From Reyranella sp. (GTDB taxonomy: Bacteria; Pseudomonadota; Alphaproteobacteria; Reyranellales; Reyranellaceae), in NCBI RefSeq assembly GCF_017305915.1, contig NZ_JAFKJN010000021.1:91681-155680 (forward strand): 64,000 nt of DNA, read 5' to 3'. Every line of letters begins with the position of its first letter. Position 1 is the stretch's first letter. This document shows positions 17,200-25,212 of the stretch, piece by piece. The position numbers and the translations under genes were made by a program. The notes beneath the pieces were generated by a model that made no database searches, was not told where the DNA came from, and saw only the letters and a list, made by a program, of their open reading frames with translations.

Positions 17200-18156
17200 A
17201 TGACCGTCGCCACCATGACCGATTGGACGCGCGCGCGGCCGCAGCCCGGCTGGCTCGCGCGTCTTTTCGACTACAAGCCGTTCCTGGTCGTGGCCTGCCT
17301 GTTTCCGGCAATCGGGCTCTTGACCGTGTTCCTGACCTATCCGCTGGGCCTCGGCCTCTGGCTGTCGTTCACCGACACCAAGATCGGCCGCACCGGCCAG
17401 TGGGTCGGCTGGGACAACTTCGAATACCTGATGGAGGACCCGCAATTCTGGAGCGCGGTCTTCTACAGCGTGTTCTACACGGCGGTGGCGACCTTCGGAA
17501 AATTCGCGCTCGGGCTGTGGCTCGCCCTGCTCCTGAACAACCACGTGCCGTTCAAGAGCCTGCTGCGGGCCATCATCCTGCTGCCGTGGATCGTGCCGAC
17601 GGTGCTGTCGGCGCTGGCCTTCTGGTGGCTCTACGATCCGCAGTTCTCGATCTTCTCCTATCTCGCGGTCGACGTGCTCGGCATCCGGGAGAAGCCGTTC
17701 GATTTCCTCAGCACCACTTGGCCTGCCCGGTGGTCGCTGATTGCGGCCAATATCTGGCGCGGCATCCCCTTCGTGGCGATCTCGCTGCTCGCCGGCCTGC
17801 AGACCATCTCGCCGTCGCTCTACGAGGCGGCGCTGCTCGACGGCTCGACCGCCTGGCAGCGCTTCCGCTACATCACCTTCCCGCTGCTCCTGCCGATCCT
17901 CGCGATCGTCATGACCTTCTCGATCATCTTCACCTTCACCGACTTCCAGCTTGTCTATGCCATCACCCGCGGCGGCCCGATCAACAGCACGCACTTGATG
18001 GCGACGCTCGCCTTCCAGCGCGGCATCGCCGGCGGCGAGCTGGGCGAGGGTGCGGCGATCGCGGTGTCGATGATCCCGTTCCTGGTGGTCGCCACTCTGT
18101 TCAGCTACTTCGCGCTGGCGCGCCGCAAGTGGCAGCAGGGAGAGGCCAATGACTGA
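17200..18156 (+). CDS. Carbohydrate ABC transporter permease (MalF/UgpA-like)
   Basis: 318 aa with six hydrophobic spans. The first is FLVVACLFPAIGLLTVFLTYPLGLGLWLSF, and the EAA loop that docks on the ATPase is YEAALLDGSTAWQRFRYITFPLL. ATG codons occur at 17200 and 17215; the first was chosen because gcgaacc is weak for either and 17200 is nearer the receptor stop. It overlaps the next permease by 8 bp. Part of the four-gene importer at 14648-19057. Confidence 0.92.
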   Translation: MTVATMTDWTRARPQPGWLARLFDYKPFLVVACLFPAIGLLTVFLTYPLGLGLWLSFTDTKIGRTGQWVGWDNFEYLMEDPQFWSAVFYSVFYTAVATFGKFALGLWLALLLNNHVPFKSLLRAIILLPWIVPTVLSALAFWWLYDPQFSIFSYLAVDVLGIREKPFDFLSTTWPARWSLIAANIWRGIPFVAISLLAGLQTISPSLYEAALLDGSTAWQRFRYITFPLLLPILAIVMTFSIIFTFTDFQLVYAITRGGPINSTHLMATLAFQRGIAGGELGEGAAIAVSMIPFLVVATLFSYFALARRKWQQGEAND

Positions 18157-19057
18157 CGTCGTGAAGGTCGAGGCCGAGACCCCCTCGGGCAAGGCGACCG
18201 TCGTCCCCGAGCAGATGGCGTGGGACAACAAGGCGCGGCGGATGGTGACGATCTACCTGCCGCTCGCCTGCTTCGTCATCGTGCTGCTGTTCCCGTTCTA
18301 TTGGATGACGATCACGGCCTTCAAGCCGAACGCCGAGCTCTACGACTACAAGAAGTACAATCCCTTCTGGATCGGCAGCCCGACGCTGGGCCACATCAAG
18401 CACCTGCTGTTCGAGACGGCCTATCCGAGCTGGCTGCTGACCACGATGGGCGTGGCGGTCGGCTCGACCGTGCTGTCGCTGTTCTCCAGCGTGCTGGCGG
18501 CCTATGCGATCCAGCGCCTGCGCTTCAAGGGCAGCCAGTATGTCGGCCTGGGCATCTACCTCGCCTACCTGGTGCCGCCCTCGATCCTGTTCATTCCGCT
18601 CGCCACCACGGTCTTTCAGCTCGGCCTGTTCGATTCGCCGCTGGCGCTGATCCTGACCTTCCCGACCTTCCTGGTGCCGTTCTCGACCTGGCTGCTGATC
18701 GGCTACTTCAAATCGATCCCGTACGAGCTGGAAGAGTGCGCGTTGATCGACGGCGCGACGCGGCTGCAGATCCTGCGCCGCATCACTCTGCCGCTCGCGG
18801 TGCCGGGCCTGATCTCGGCCGGCATCTTCTCCTTCACCCTGAGCTGGAACGAGTTCATCTACTCGCTGGCCTTCATCCAGAGCAGCGAGAAGAAGACCGT
18901 GCCGGTGGCCATCCTGACCGAGCTGGTGTCGGGCGACGTCTACCAGTGGGGCGCACTGATGGCGGGCTCGCTGCTGGGCTCGCTGCCGGTCGCGATCTTC
19001 TATTCCTTCTTCGTCGACTACTACGTCTCGTCGCTGACCGGCGCCGTGAAGGAGTAG
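18149..19057 (+). CDS. Carbohydrate ABC transporter permease (MalG/UgpE-like)
   Basis: 302 aa with a cytoplasmic N-terminus of about 35 residues and six membrane spans beginning IYLPLACFVIVLLFPFYWMTITAFK. The EAA loop is LEECALIDGATRLQILRRITLPLAVPG. Second permease subunit, made by coupled translation after the first. It ends inside the 3' end of a small minus-strand gene (overlap 37 bases), so transcripts converge here. Confidence 0.92.
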   Translation: MTDVVKVEAETPSGKATVVPEQMAWDNKARRMVTIYLPLACFVIVLLFPFYWMTITAFKPNAELYDYKKYNPFWIGSPTLGHIKHLLFETAYPSWLLTTMGVAVGSTVLSLFSSVLAAYAIQRLRFKGSQYVGLGIYLAYLVPPSILFIPLATTVFQLGLFDSPLALILTFPTFLVPFSTWLLIGYFKSIPYELEECALIDGATRLQILRRITLPLAVPGLISAGIFSFTLSWNEFIYSLAFIQSSEKKTVPVAILTELVSGDVYQWGALMAGSLLGSLPVAIFYSFFVDYYVSSLTGAVKE

Positions 19058-19221
19058 GGCCGAGCCGCCGGGCTTGGCGGCCCGCCGGGATGCGGTATCG
19101 GCGGCTGGATCTCCGGCCAAGGCACTTCGTTGGGCGGCATCTCCGGCGGGATCGGCTGGATCTTGCCCGGCGTCGGCGGCGTCGGCGGAATGTCGGCAGG
19201 CGTCTCGGGCTTGTCGGGCAT
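19021..19221 (-). CDS. Small proline-rich hypothetical protein
   Basis: 66 aa, about one third proline, with PPTPPTPGKIQPIPPEMPP. It has no signal peptide or membrane segment and is predicted to be disordered. The ATG at 19221 follows the terminator hairpin of the upstream small gene. Its 3' end overlaps the sugar permease gene on the other strand. Whether it is expressed cannot be judged from sequence, though the proline-rich composition differs from a GC-rich shadow frame. Confidence 0.5.
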   Translation of the reverse strand: MPDKPETPADIPPTPPTPGKIQPIPPEMPPNEVPWPEIQPPIPHPGGPPSPAARPYSFTAPVSDET

Positions 19222-19230
19222 GGAACGGCT

Positions 19231-19267
19231 CCAAAGAGGAATGCCCGCCACACCGGGCGGGCATTCC
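19231..19267 (-). terminator. Intrinsic terminator between two small minus-strand genes
   Basis: A perfect 12-bp stem, ggaatgcccgcc (19238-19249) and ggcgggcattcc (19256-19267), with an acaccg loop. On the minus strand it is followed by TCTTTGG, a short T-rich tail. It lies 15 bases after the stop of the gene at 19283 and before the start at 19221. Confidence 0.7.
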
Positions 19268-19282
19268 AACGTCTGAAGGGCG

Positions 19283-19456
19283 TCAGTGGTTCATATCGCC
19301 CTGATTGGGGTTCGGGTTCGGCTGCTGTGCCTCGCCCTTCTTGTTCCCTGGCTTGCGATTCTGGCGCTGCTGCTGCTCGCGCTGGGGCTGTTCGCGCTGC
19401 TGCTCGCTCGGGGGCTGTTGCGACGGGTTCTGGTTCGGATTGTTCCGGTCGTTCAT
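19283..19456 (-). CDS. Small Q/N/P-rich disordered protein
   Basis: 57 aa, dominated by Q, N, P, R and E, with QREQPQREQQQRQNRKPGNKK. It has no hydrophobic core, signal or cysteine. The ATG at 19456 has an excellent gaggagagga ribosome-binding site, and the gene ends in a strong terminator, so it is more likely real than a shadow. Function unknown. A hairpin of cggcggcc and ggccgccg at 19481-19501 lies in its leader region. Confidence 0.65.
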   Translation of the reverse strand: MNDRNNPNQNPSQQPPSEQQREQPQREQQQRQNRKPGNKKGEAQQPNPNPNQGDMNH

Positions 19457-19567
19457 GGTTTCCTCTCCTCGTGCGCAAGACGGCGGCCCCAATGGCCGCC
19501 GCTGGAGAGAAAACGATTGGGCAGGGACGAGAGTTGCGATCTCTAACGTGCTGAATAATAACGGATT

Positions 19568-20482
19568 TTACTTGCTCGCCGGGCCCGCCTTGGCCGCTCC
19601 GTCGCGTGTCCCGGGATAGCTCGCGCTGAGGCCGAAAATATCGACCAGGGCGTTGGGCTCCATGACCTTGTCGAGGTCCGACAGGCCCGCAGTCTTGGCG
19701 GGCTTCAGCCCGAGCACCAGGGCGCCTTTGGGGCCCTGCCAGTCATTGACGAACGAGGCCACGGCATCGAGCGCCTTCAAGGTTGCCGGCCCCTGGCCCT
19801 CGCAGAACGCCGCGATCGACACCAGGGCGAAGGCGACGAAGCCCTCCGCGGACTGGCCCTGCTCCTTGGCGATCGCCGGCAGCAGCTTGCCGATCAGGCC
19901 CTTGTCGTCGAGCGTCAGCGAGGCGGTGCGCAGCTTCCCGTCGTCCTTGGCGCCGGCCATCTCGCTCGACTTCGCGCTGACGCCGTCGATCACCAGCGTC
20001 AGCGCGATCTTGCCCTGGCCGCGCAGCGCGATCTCGAGCGCGTTGAGCGTGAACACCTTCTGGACGCCGTCGAGCCGGTAGTCGAGCACCACGTCCATCG
20101 GCACCCGCGGGATGCCGTAGGGCTCGAGCAGCGCGAACATGTCCTCGTCGCCGCTCATGCCCTCCAGCTTGATTTTGGCGAAGCGGGGCATGTCGTCGTC
20201 GTTGAGCTTCTTCATGCGCTCGAAGTCGAGCGCCTCGACCGTGACCTTGTCGATCTTGAGCGTGCTGTCCTTGTCGCCGGTGGTGGCGTTGGCCGGCATC
20301 ACCGCAACCACCTCGTTCAGCACGAAGCCGGTGTCGCCCAGCGCCTCGGCGCCCTTGTAGGTGAAGCTCTTGAGCTCGATCTGCGGCTTGATCTCGCGCT
20401 CGAAGCGCTCGAGCCCGGTTTCCGCCATCGTCGCCGATGACAGGAAAAGCCACGCCAGGATCGTGGCCAGAAGAGATCGCAT
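19568..20482 (-). CDS. Periplasmic protein of unknown function
   Basis: 304 aa. A clear signal peptide (MRSLLATILAWLFLSSATMA) is followed by a soluble domain with alternating beta-type sequence, such as LEMKSF-like IELKSFTYKGAEALGDTGFVLNE, then DSTLKIDKVTVEALDFERMKKLNDDDMPRFAKIKLEGM. This resembles lipid-carrier-like beta-solenoid periplasmic proteins only in general pattern, and I do not recognise a family. Alternative ATG codons are at 20485 and 20512. It is 39 bases downstream of an NMT1-like receptor gene and may share its transcript. Confidence 0.78.
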   Translation of the reverse strand: MRSLLATILAWLFLSSATMAETGLERFEREIKPQIELKSFTYKGAEALGDTGFVLNEVVAVMPANATTGDKDSTLKIDKVTVEALDFERMKKLNDDDMPRFAKIKLEGMSGDEDMFALLEPYGIPRVPMDVVLDYRLDGVQKVFTLNALEIALRGQGKIALTLVIDGVSAKSSEMAGAKDDGKLRTASLTLDDKGLIGKLLPAIAKEQGQSAEGFVAFALVSIAAFCEGQGPATLKALDAVASFVNDWQGPKGALVLGLKPAKTAGLSDLDKVMEPNALVDIFGLSASYPGTRDGAAKAGPASK

Positions 20483-20521
20483 CATCGCAGCCCCCGCTTC
20501 GCGCGACGGCAACCTAGCACG

Positions 20522-21421
20522 TCAGGCGATGGCGCGCTTGGCGAGGCTTGTATCGACGCAATCGTCGAAGGCGATGTCCTTGGAAAGCGCCCCGAATGCG
20601 CGCATGGCGGCGTGCAGGCGGTCATAGCCCTCGCGGCGGATCACCGGGTCGCTCCCCCACAGGTTGAGGTTTCGGTAGCGGTCGATGGCGCCGGCGAAGA
20701 TGTCCGTCGGCACATCGGGGAAATAGCGCTGCAGTTTTCCGGCGATCTCCGCCGCCGGCGTCGCCGCGAACCAGCCGAGCGTGCGGTACACGGCGCGGGT
20801 CATCTTGAGGAGATCGTCCTCGCGCTTTTCCAGCACGCTGCGGCGGGTGACCAGCGTGGTGTAGGCGGTGAGGCCGCGCGTTGCCGCTTCATACCAGACG
20901 TGGCCCGCGCCGGAGGCGACCAGCCGTTCGGCATAGGGCTGGAAGACATGGATGGCGTCGACCGTGCCGGCCCGCAGCGCGGCCTCGTTCTCCGCCATCG
21001 AGCGGTCGGCGATGCGGTCCAGCGTGTCGGGATCGATGCCGGCGCGGCGGATGTCGTCGGCCAGGCAGATCCACGGCGTCGGCACTTCTGACACCGTCGC
21101 GAGCTTCCGGCCCTTGAGATCGGCGAAGCGGAAGTCGGGCCGCGGCTCGCGACCGATGACGAAGAACGGATCGCGCGCCACGACATCGCAGAAGCAGACC
21201 AGGTCCGACCGGGGCTCGACGTCGCGGGTCATCATCACGCGCAAGGGCCCGCCCCACATGACGTCGATCTCGCCGGCGCGCAGCGCCCTCACCGTCATCG
21301 GCGGGCTGGGCGAGGCGACCAGCTCGACCTCGACGCCCGCTGCGGTGAAGGCGCCGGTCGCATGCGCGGCATAGAAGGGCGCGTAGAACAACGCGCGGAA
21401 ATTCTCGGACAGGCGGATCAT
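20522..21421 (-). CDS. ABC transporter substrate-binding protein, NMT1/SsuA-like, no signal peptide
   Basis: 299 aa. The type 2 receptor fold is recognisable from LFYAPFYAAHATGAFTAAGVEVELV, RALRAGEIDVMWGGP, DLKGRKLATVSEVPTPWICLADDIRRAGIDP and AGTVDAIHVFQPYAERLV. This group includes thiamine-precursor, aliphatic sulfonate and phthalate receptors. Starting at the ATG 21421 there is no leader sequence. An extension to 21460 also lacks one, so it may be a cytoplasmic binding protein or depend on an unusual export route. No permease genes adjoin it. Confidence 0.85.
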   Translation of the reverse strand: MIRLSENFRALFYAPFYAAHATGAFTAAGVEVELVASPSPPMTVRALRAGEIDVMWGGPLRVMMTRDVEPRSDLVCFCDVVARDPFFVIGREPRPDFRFADLKGRKLATVSEVPTPWICLADDIRRAGIDPDTLDRIADRSMAENEAALRAGTVDAIHVFQPYAERLVASGAGHVWYEAATRGLTAYTTLVTRRSVLEKREDDLLKMTRAVYRTLGWFAATPAAEIAGKLQRYFPDVPTDIFAGAIDRYRNLNLWGSDPVIRREGYDRLHAAMRAFGALSKDIAFDDCVDTSLAKRAIA

Positions 21422-21502
21422 CGGCTCATCTTCCCTGAAATCGGCGCAGTTCAGCCGCAATGCATCACAAACCGCTTCGTAGCCCCAACACGACGATATC
21501 CG

Positions 21503-21751
21503 ATGGAGGGCTGGTTGAAACAGATGGTGATTCTGCTGGCGGTTCCGCTGCTCGGGCTCACGGCCTGCGGTGAGAGCACCGGCGACCGCGCGCTGAGCGG
21601 CGCCGGCATTGGCGCGGGCGTCGGTCTACTGGGGGGCGCACTCGCGGGCTCGCCGCTGACCGGCGCGCTGCTGGGCGGTGCGCTGGGTGCCGGTGCCGGT
21701 GTGCTGACGTCGCCCGGACAGGTCGATTTCGGCCGTCCGGTTTGGCGCTAG
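21503..21751 (+). CDS. Glycine-zipper lipoprotein
   Basis: 82 aa. The leader MEGWLKQMVILLAVPLLGLTAC ends in a lipobox LTAC with cysteine 22. The mature protein is a glycine-zipper segment (GAGIGAGVGLLGGALAGSPLTGALLGGALGAGAG), as found in small outer-membrane lipoproteins of the SlyB/17-kDa type. Divergent from the NMT1-like gene. Role probably envelope integrity; not specific. Confidence 0.82.
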   Translation: MEGWLKQMVILLAVPLLGLTACGESTGDRALSGAGIGAGVGLLGGALAGSPLTGALLGGALGAGAGVLTSPGQVDFGRPVWR

Positions 21752-21827
21752 CCAGCGCGAGAAAGGTTGCGGCAACGCCTCTCGGGCACGCTGCGTTACC
21801 CCGCAGATCACAGCTCAGGAGGCAAAG

Positions 21828-22154
21828 ATGATCCGCACTACCTTGGTCATCCTGGCGCTGGTCGGCGCCGCCGGCGCGGCCCACGCTCAGACCTACCAGC
21901 GCTACGACATGGCGCGCGATCCCTATGGCCGGCCGTTCGTCGGCGGTCCGGCGCAGCCCGGCCCGGGCGACTACACACAGCAACCGCCGGGCCTGCAGCC
22001 GATGGACCAGCAGGCGACCGCGGTGTCCCCCTACCGCGGCGTGCGCCAGCACGACGAGGCGTTCCGCGACGAGTACGGCTTCCGCTACGATCGCCGCGGC
22101 AACCGTATCGACGCGGGCGGCCACGTGATCTCGCCGCACACCACGACGCCGTAA
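21828..22154 (+). CDS. Small secreted hypothetical protein
   Basis: 108 aa with a signal peptide MIRTTLVILALVGAAGAAHA, then a hydrophilic, tyrosine-, proline- and arginine-rich chain (GRPFVGGPAQPGPGDYTQQPPG, EYGFRYDRRGNRID). It has no cysteines. aggaggc nine bases before the ATG is a strong ribosome-binding site, and a terminator follows at 22180. Function unknown. Confidence 0.78.
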   Translation: MIRTTLVILALVGAAGAAHAQTYQRYDMARDPYGRPFVGGPAQPGPGDYTQQPPGLQPMDQQATAVSPYRGVRQHDEAFRDEYGFRYDRRGNRIDAGGHVISPHTTTP

Positions 22155-22179
22155 TACCAATCGTCGTTCGCCTATCGGG

Positions 22180-22209
22180 AAGGCCCGCCAACCGGCGGGC
22201 CTTTCCTTT
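22180..22209 (+). terminator. Rho-independent terminator
   Basis: Stem aaggcccgcc (22180-22189) with ggcgggcctt (22194-22203), loop aacc, followed by tccttt. Ends the small secreted-protein gene 25 bases after its stop codon and isolates it from the transporter operon starting at 22254. Confidence 0.8.
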
Positions 22210-22253
22210 GGTCTGACGCGCTCCTACAGTCTGCGCGAACAGATGGGGGCGAC

Positions 22254-23309
22254 ATGACCAGGAAGATCGTAGGCCGCCGCGAGGCAATGATGATCGGCAG
22301 CGCGGCCGCGCTCGCGAGCCGTGGTGCGCTCGCCCAGGAGCCGCCGAAGCCTGCGAGCATCGTGGTCAACCATTCCGGCGGCGCGATGGGCAGCGCCATG
22401 CGCAAGGCCTTCTTCAACGGCTTCGAGAAGAAGTACGGCATCCGCGTGGTCGAGACGAGCCCCGCCGACTTCGGCAAGCTGCGCGCCATGGTCGAATCGG
22501 GCAACGTCGAATGGGACGTCACCGAGATCGGCGGCCAGGACGCGATCCGCGCCACCGAGATGAAGCTGGTCGAGAAGATCGACGACAAGATCGTCGATCG
22601 CTCGAAGTATCCCGAGAAGGCGCGCAGCCCGTACGTCTTCGCCTCGTCGGTCTACACCACGATCATCGGCTACCGCACCGACGTGTTCAAAGGCGGCACG
22701 CATCCCAAGAGCTGGGCCGACTGGTGGGACGTCAAGAAGTTCCCCGGCGCGCGCTCGATGCGCGACCATCCGACCGACAATCTCGAGTTCGCGCTGCTCG
22801 CCGACGGCGTGACCCCCGACAAGATCTACCCGATCGACTTCGACCGCGCCTTCAAGAAGCTCGACCAGATCAAGCCGCACGTGAACGTCTGGTGGGCGAC
22901 CGGCCAGCAGCCGGCGCAGCTCCTGCTCGACAAGGAGGTCGTGCTGGCGACCGGCTGGAACGGCCGTTTCTACGACCTGATCAAGAAGGGCGGGCCGGTC
23001 GAGATCGAATGGAACCAGGGCGCGCTGAAGCAGGGCAGCTTCGTCATCCCGCGCGGCGCCAAGAACGCGTACTGGGGCCAGAAGATGCTGGCCGAGATGT
23101 CGGTGCCGCAGCAGCAGGCGATCTATGCCACCGAGCTCGGCTATCCCGGCCTCAATCTCGAGGCGCTGAACTACGTCGACGCCAAGGTGAAGCCCTACCT
23201 GCCGACGCAGTACATCGACAAGCAGTTCTGGATCGACGATTCCTGGTACGCCGCCAACGGCACCAAGGCGCTGGAGCTGTGGAACGCCTGGAAGCTGAAG
23301 AAAGCGTAA
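22254..23309 (+). CDS. Spermidine/putrescine-type ABC transporter substrate-binding protein
   Basis: 351 aa PotD-like receptor. A leader with a twin-arginine pair (IVGRREAMMIGSAAALASRGALA) precedes SIVVNHSGGAMGSAMRKAFFNGFEKKYGIRVVETSPADFGKLRAMVESGNVEWDV, the usual domain-1 entry of this family. It continues with GYRTDVFKGGTHPKSWADWWDVKKFPGARSM. First gene of a five-gene operon with its ATPase, two permeases and an FAD oxidase, implying an amine, opine or amino acid ligand that is then oxidised. Confidence 0.92.
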   Translation: MTRKIVGRREAMMIGSAAALASRGALAQEPPKPASIVVNHSGGAMGSAMRKAFFNGFEKKYGIRVVETSPADFGKLRAMVESGNVEWDVTEIGGQDAIRATEMKLVEKIDDKIVDRSKYPEKARSPYVFASSVYTTIIGYRTDVFKGGTHPKSWADWWDVKKFPGARSMRDHPTDNLEFALLADGVTPDKIYPIDFDRAFKKLDQIKPHVNVWWATGQQPAQLLLDKEVVLATGWNGRFYDLIKKGGPVEIEWNQGALKQGSFVIPRGAKNAYWGQKMLAEMSVPQQQAIYATELGYPGLNLEALNYVDAKVKPYLPTQYIDKQFWIDDSWYAANGTKALELWNAWKLKKA

Positions 23310-23312
23310 CGG

Positions 23313-24347
23313 GTGGCGTCACGTTCGGCTGACCTCAGGGTCGAGGGCCTGGTCAAGCGGTTCGGCGAGGTCGTGGCGCTCGACGGTGTGTCCCTCGACA
23401 TCGCCTCCGGCGAGCTGCTGACCATCCTGGGCCCCAGCGGCTCCGGCAAGACCACGCTACTCAAGGTCGTCGCGGGCTTCGAGACGCCGGATGCGGGCAG
23501 CGTCAGGGTCGATGGCACCGACATCACCACGCTGCCGCCGGCCCGGCGCGACATCGGCATGGTGTTCCAGAACTATGCGCTGTTTCCGCACCTGACGGTC
23601 GCGCGCAACGTCGCCTTCCCGCTGGAGATGCGCAACGTCGGCAAGGCCGAGATCGAGCGCCGCGTCGCCGAGGCGCTGGAGCTGGTCGAGCTCGAGGGCT
23701 ACGGCCGGCGCCTGCCGCGCCAGCTCTCGGGCGGCCAGCAGCAGCGGGTCGCTCTCGCCCGCGCCATCGTCTTCAATCCACGGCTCCTGCTGCTCGACGA
23801 GCCGTTCGGCGCGCTCGACCGCAAGCTGCGCGAGACCATGCAGCTCGAGGTGCGCCGGCTGCAGCGGCGGCTCGGCCTCACGACCATCTTCATCACCCAC
23901 GACCAGGAAGAGGCGCTGGTCCTGTCGGATCGCATCGCGGTGATGAACAAGGGCTCGATCGAGCAGGTCGCCTCGACCACCGAGATCTACGAGCGGCCGG
24001 CCAACGATTTCGTCGCCGACTTCGTGGGCGAGAGCAACATCTTCCACGGCACCGTCACCGAGGTGGGCTCGGTGACGCTCGATTCGGGCCGTCGCCTGCT
24101 GATCGCCCATCCGGCGTCGGTCGGCAGCCGGGTGGGCGTGCTGATGCGGCCCGAGCGCTTCGGCCGCGGCGCCAACAGCTTCAACGGCGAGGTCAAGGAG
24201 GCGGTCTATCTCGGCTCCTCGATCAAGCTCAGGCTCGCCTGCGACGCCGGGATGGAGCTGATCGTGCGCCAGCCGTCCGGCGCGCTGCCTGCGATTGGCA
24301 GCCGGATCTCCGTCGGCATCGAGCCCGAGTCGATCCATGTCTTCTAG
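23313..24347 (+). CDS. Polyamine-type ABC transporter ATP-binding protein (PotA-like)
   Basis: 344 aa. GTG start three bases after the receptor stop. Walker A GPSGSGKTT, Q-loop NYALFPHL, signature LSGGQQQR, Walker B LLLLDEPFGALDRKLR and H-loop FITHDQEEAL are all present, followed by a TOBE domain (GVLMRPERFGRG). Its last 11 bases overlap the permease start. It drives the importer encoded at 24337-26000. Confidence 0.93.
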   Translation: MASRSADLRVEGLVKRFGEVVALDGVSLDIASGELLTILGPSGSGKTTLLKVVAGFETPDAGSVRVDGTDITTLPPARRDIGMVFQNYALFPHLTVARNVAFPLEMRNVGKAEIERRVAEALELVELEGYGRRLPRQLSGGQQQRVALARAIVFNPRLLLLDEPFGALDRKLRETMQLEVRRLQRRLGLTTIFITHDQEEALVLSDRIAVMNKGSIEQVASTTEIYERPANDFVADFVGESNIFHGTVTEVGSVTLDSGRRLLIAHPASVGSRVGVLMRPERFGRGANSFNGEVKEAVYLGSSIKLRLACDAGMELIVRQPSGALPAIGSRISVGIEPESIHVF

Positions 24348-25212
24348 GACGGCGGGTGGCCTTCCCCCTCCCTTACCCTCCCCCGTCAGACGGGGGAGGG
24401 CTGGGTGGGGGCGAGCCGCACTCCCCGCGCTGCCGGCGCTGGTGCTGCTGTTCGCCTTCTTCCTGTTCCCGGTCGTGCGCATGCTGGGCTTCAGCATCGA
24501 GGACGGATCGCTCGACTGGTACGCCAAGGCACTGGGCGAGGAGCTCTATCTTCGCGTCTTCTGGAACACCTTCGAGATCGCCCTGCTCGTCACCGTGATC
24601 TGCCTGTTGGTCGGCTATCCGCTGGGCTTCCTGATCGCCACCACGACGCCGGGCTGGGCGACCTTGGGCTTCATCTTCGTGCTGCTGCCGCTCTGGACCT
24701 CGGTTCTGGTCCGCACCTACGCCTGGATGGTGCTGCTCGGCCGCAACGGCGTGTTCAATCGCTGGCTGATCGAAGCAGGCGTGATCGCCGATCCCATACC
24801 GATGCTGAACAACTTCACCGGCGTGCTGATCGGCATGGTGCATGTCCTGCTGCCCTACATGGTGCTGCCGGTCTACGGCGCCGTGCGGCGGCTCGATCCG
24901 GCGCTGGTCGCGGCCGCCGAGGGGCTGGGCGCGTCGAGCTGGTCGATCTTCTGGCGCATCTACTTGCCGCTGACCCTGCCGGGCATCTTTGCCGGCGCGA
25001 CCATCGTGTTCGTGCTGTCGCTCGGCTTCTTCATCACGCCGGCGCTGCTGGGCGGCGGCAAGGTGATGATGCTGGCGGTGCTGATCGAGCAGCAGATCCA
25101 CCAGACCCTGAACTGGCCGTTCGCGGCGGCGCTGTCGGCCGTGCTGCTGGCGCTGACCCTCGGGGTCTACAGCCTGGCCCAGGCCTTCACCCGGCAGGAG
25201 GCGCGCCCATGA
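24337..25212 (+). CDS. Polyamine-type ABC transporter permease (PotB-like) with a palindromic repeat in its N-terminus
   Basis: 291 aa. After MSSRTAGG comes a stretch GLPPPLPSPVRRGRAGWG encoded by a hairpin repeat, then the first transmembrane helix ALPALVLLFAFFLFPVVRML. The rest is a standard PotB/HisM-type permease with five or six spans and the EAA loop VAAAEGLGASSWSIFWRIYLPLTLPG. The only start codon compatible with an intact first helix is the ATG at 24337, which lies before the repeat, so the repeat must be translated. It overlaps PotC-like by an ATGA. Confidence 0.9.
   Translation: MSSRTAGGLPPPLPSPVRRGRAGWGRAALPALPALVLLFAFFLFPVVRMLGFSIEDGSLDWYAKALGEELYLRVFWNTFEIALLVTVICLLVGYPLGFLIATTTPGWATLGFIFVLLPLWTSVLVRTYAWMVLLGRNGVFNRWLIEAGVIADPIPMLNNFTGVLIGMVHVLLPYMVLPVYGAVRRLDPALVAAAEGLGASSWSIFWRIYLPLTLPGIFAGATIVFVLSLGFFITPALLGGGKVMMLAVLIEQQIHQTLNWPFAAALSAVLLALTLGVYSLAQAFTRQEARP
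24362..24412. repeat. Hairpin repeat lying in frame inside a coding sequence
   Basis: The core ccctcccccgtcagacgggggaggg is a perfect hairpin of the REP family, followed by ctgggtgggggcg. Elsewhere in this window such sequences are intergenic; here the copy encodes about 17 residues rich in P, R and G in the cytoplasmic tail of the permease. The arrangement recalls the in-frame palindromic elements of Rickettsia. Confidence 0.8.

Noticed and set aside
15757..18231. An 824-codon minus-strand open frame over the sugar receptor and permease
   Set aside because: Antisense shadow of genes with clear ABC-transporter motifs; composition (R, E, Q, H) is typical of high-GC reverse frames.
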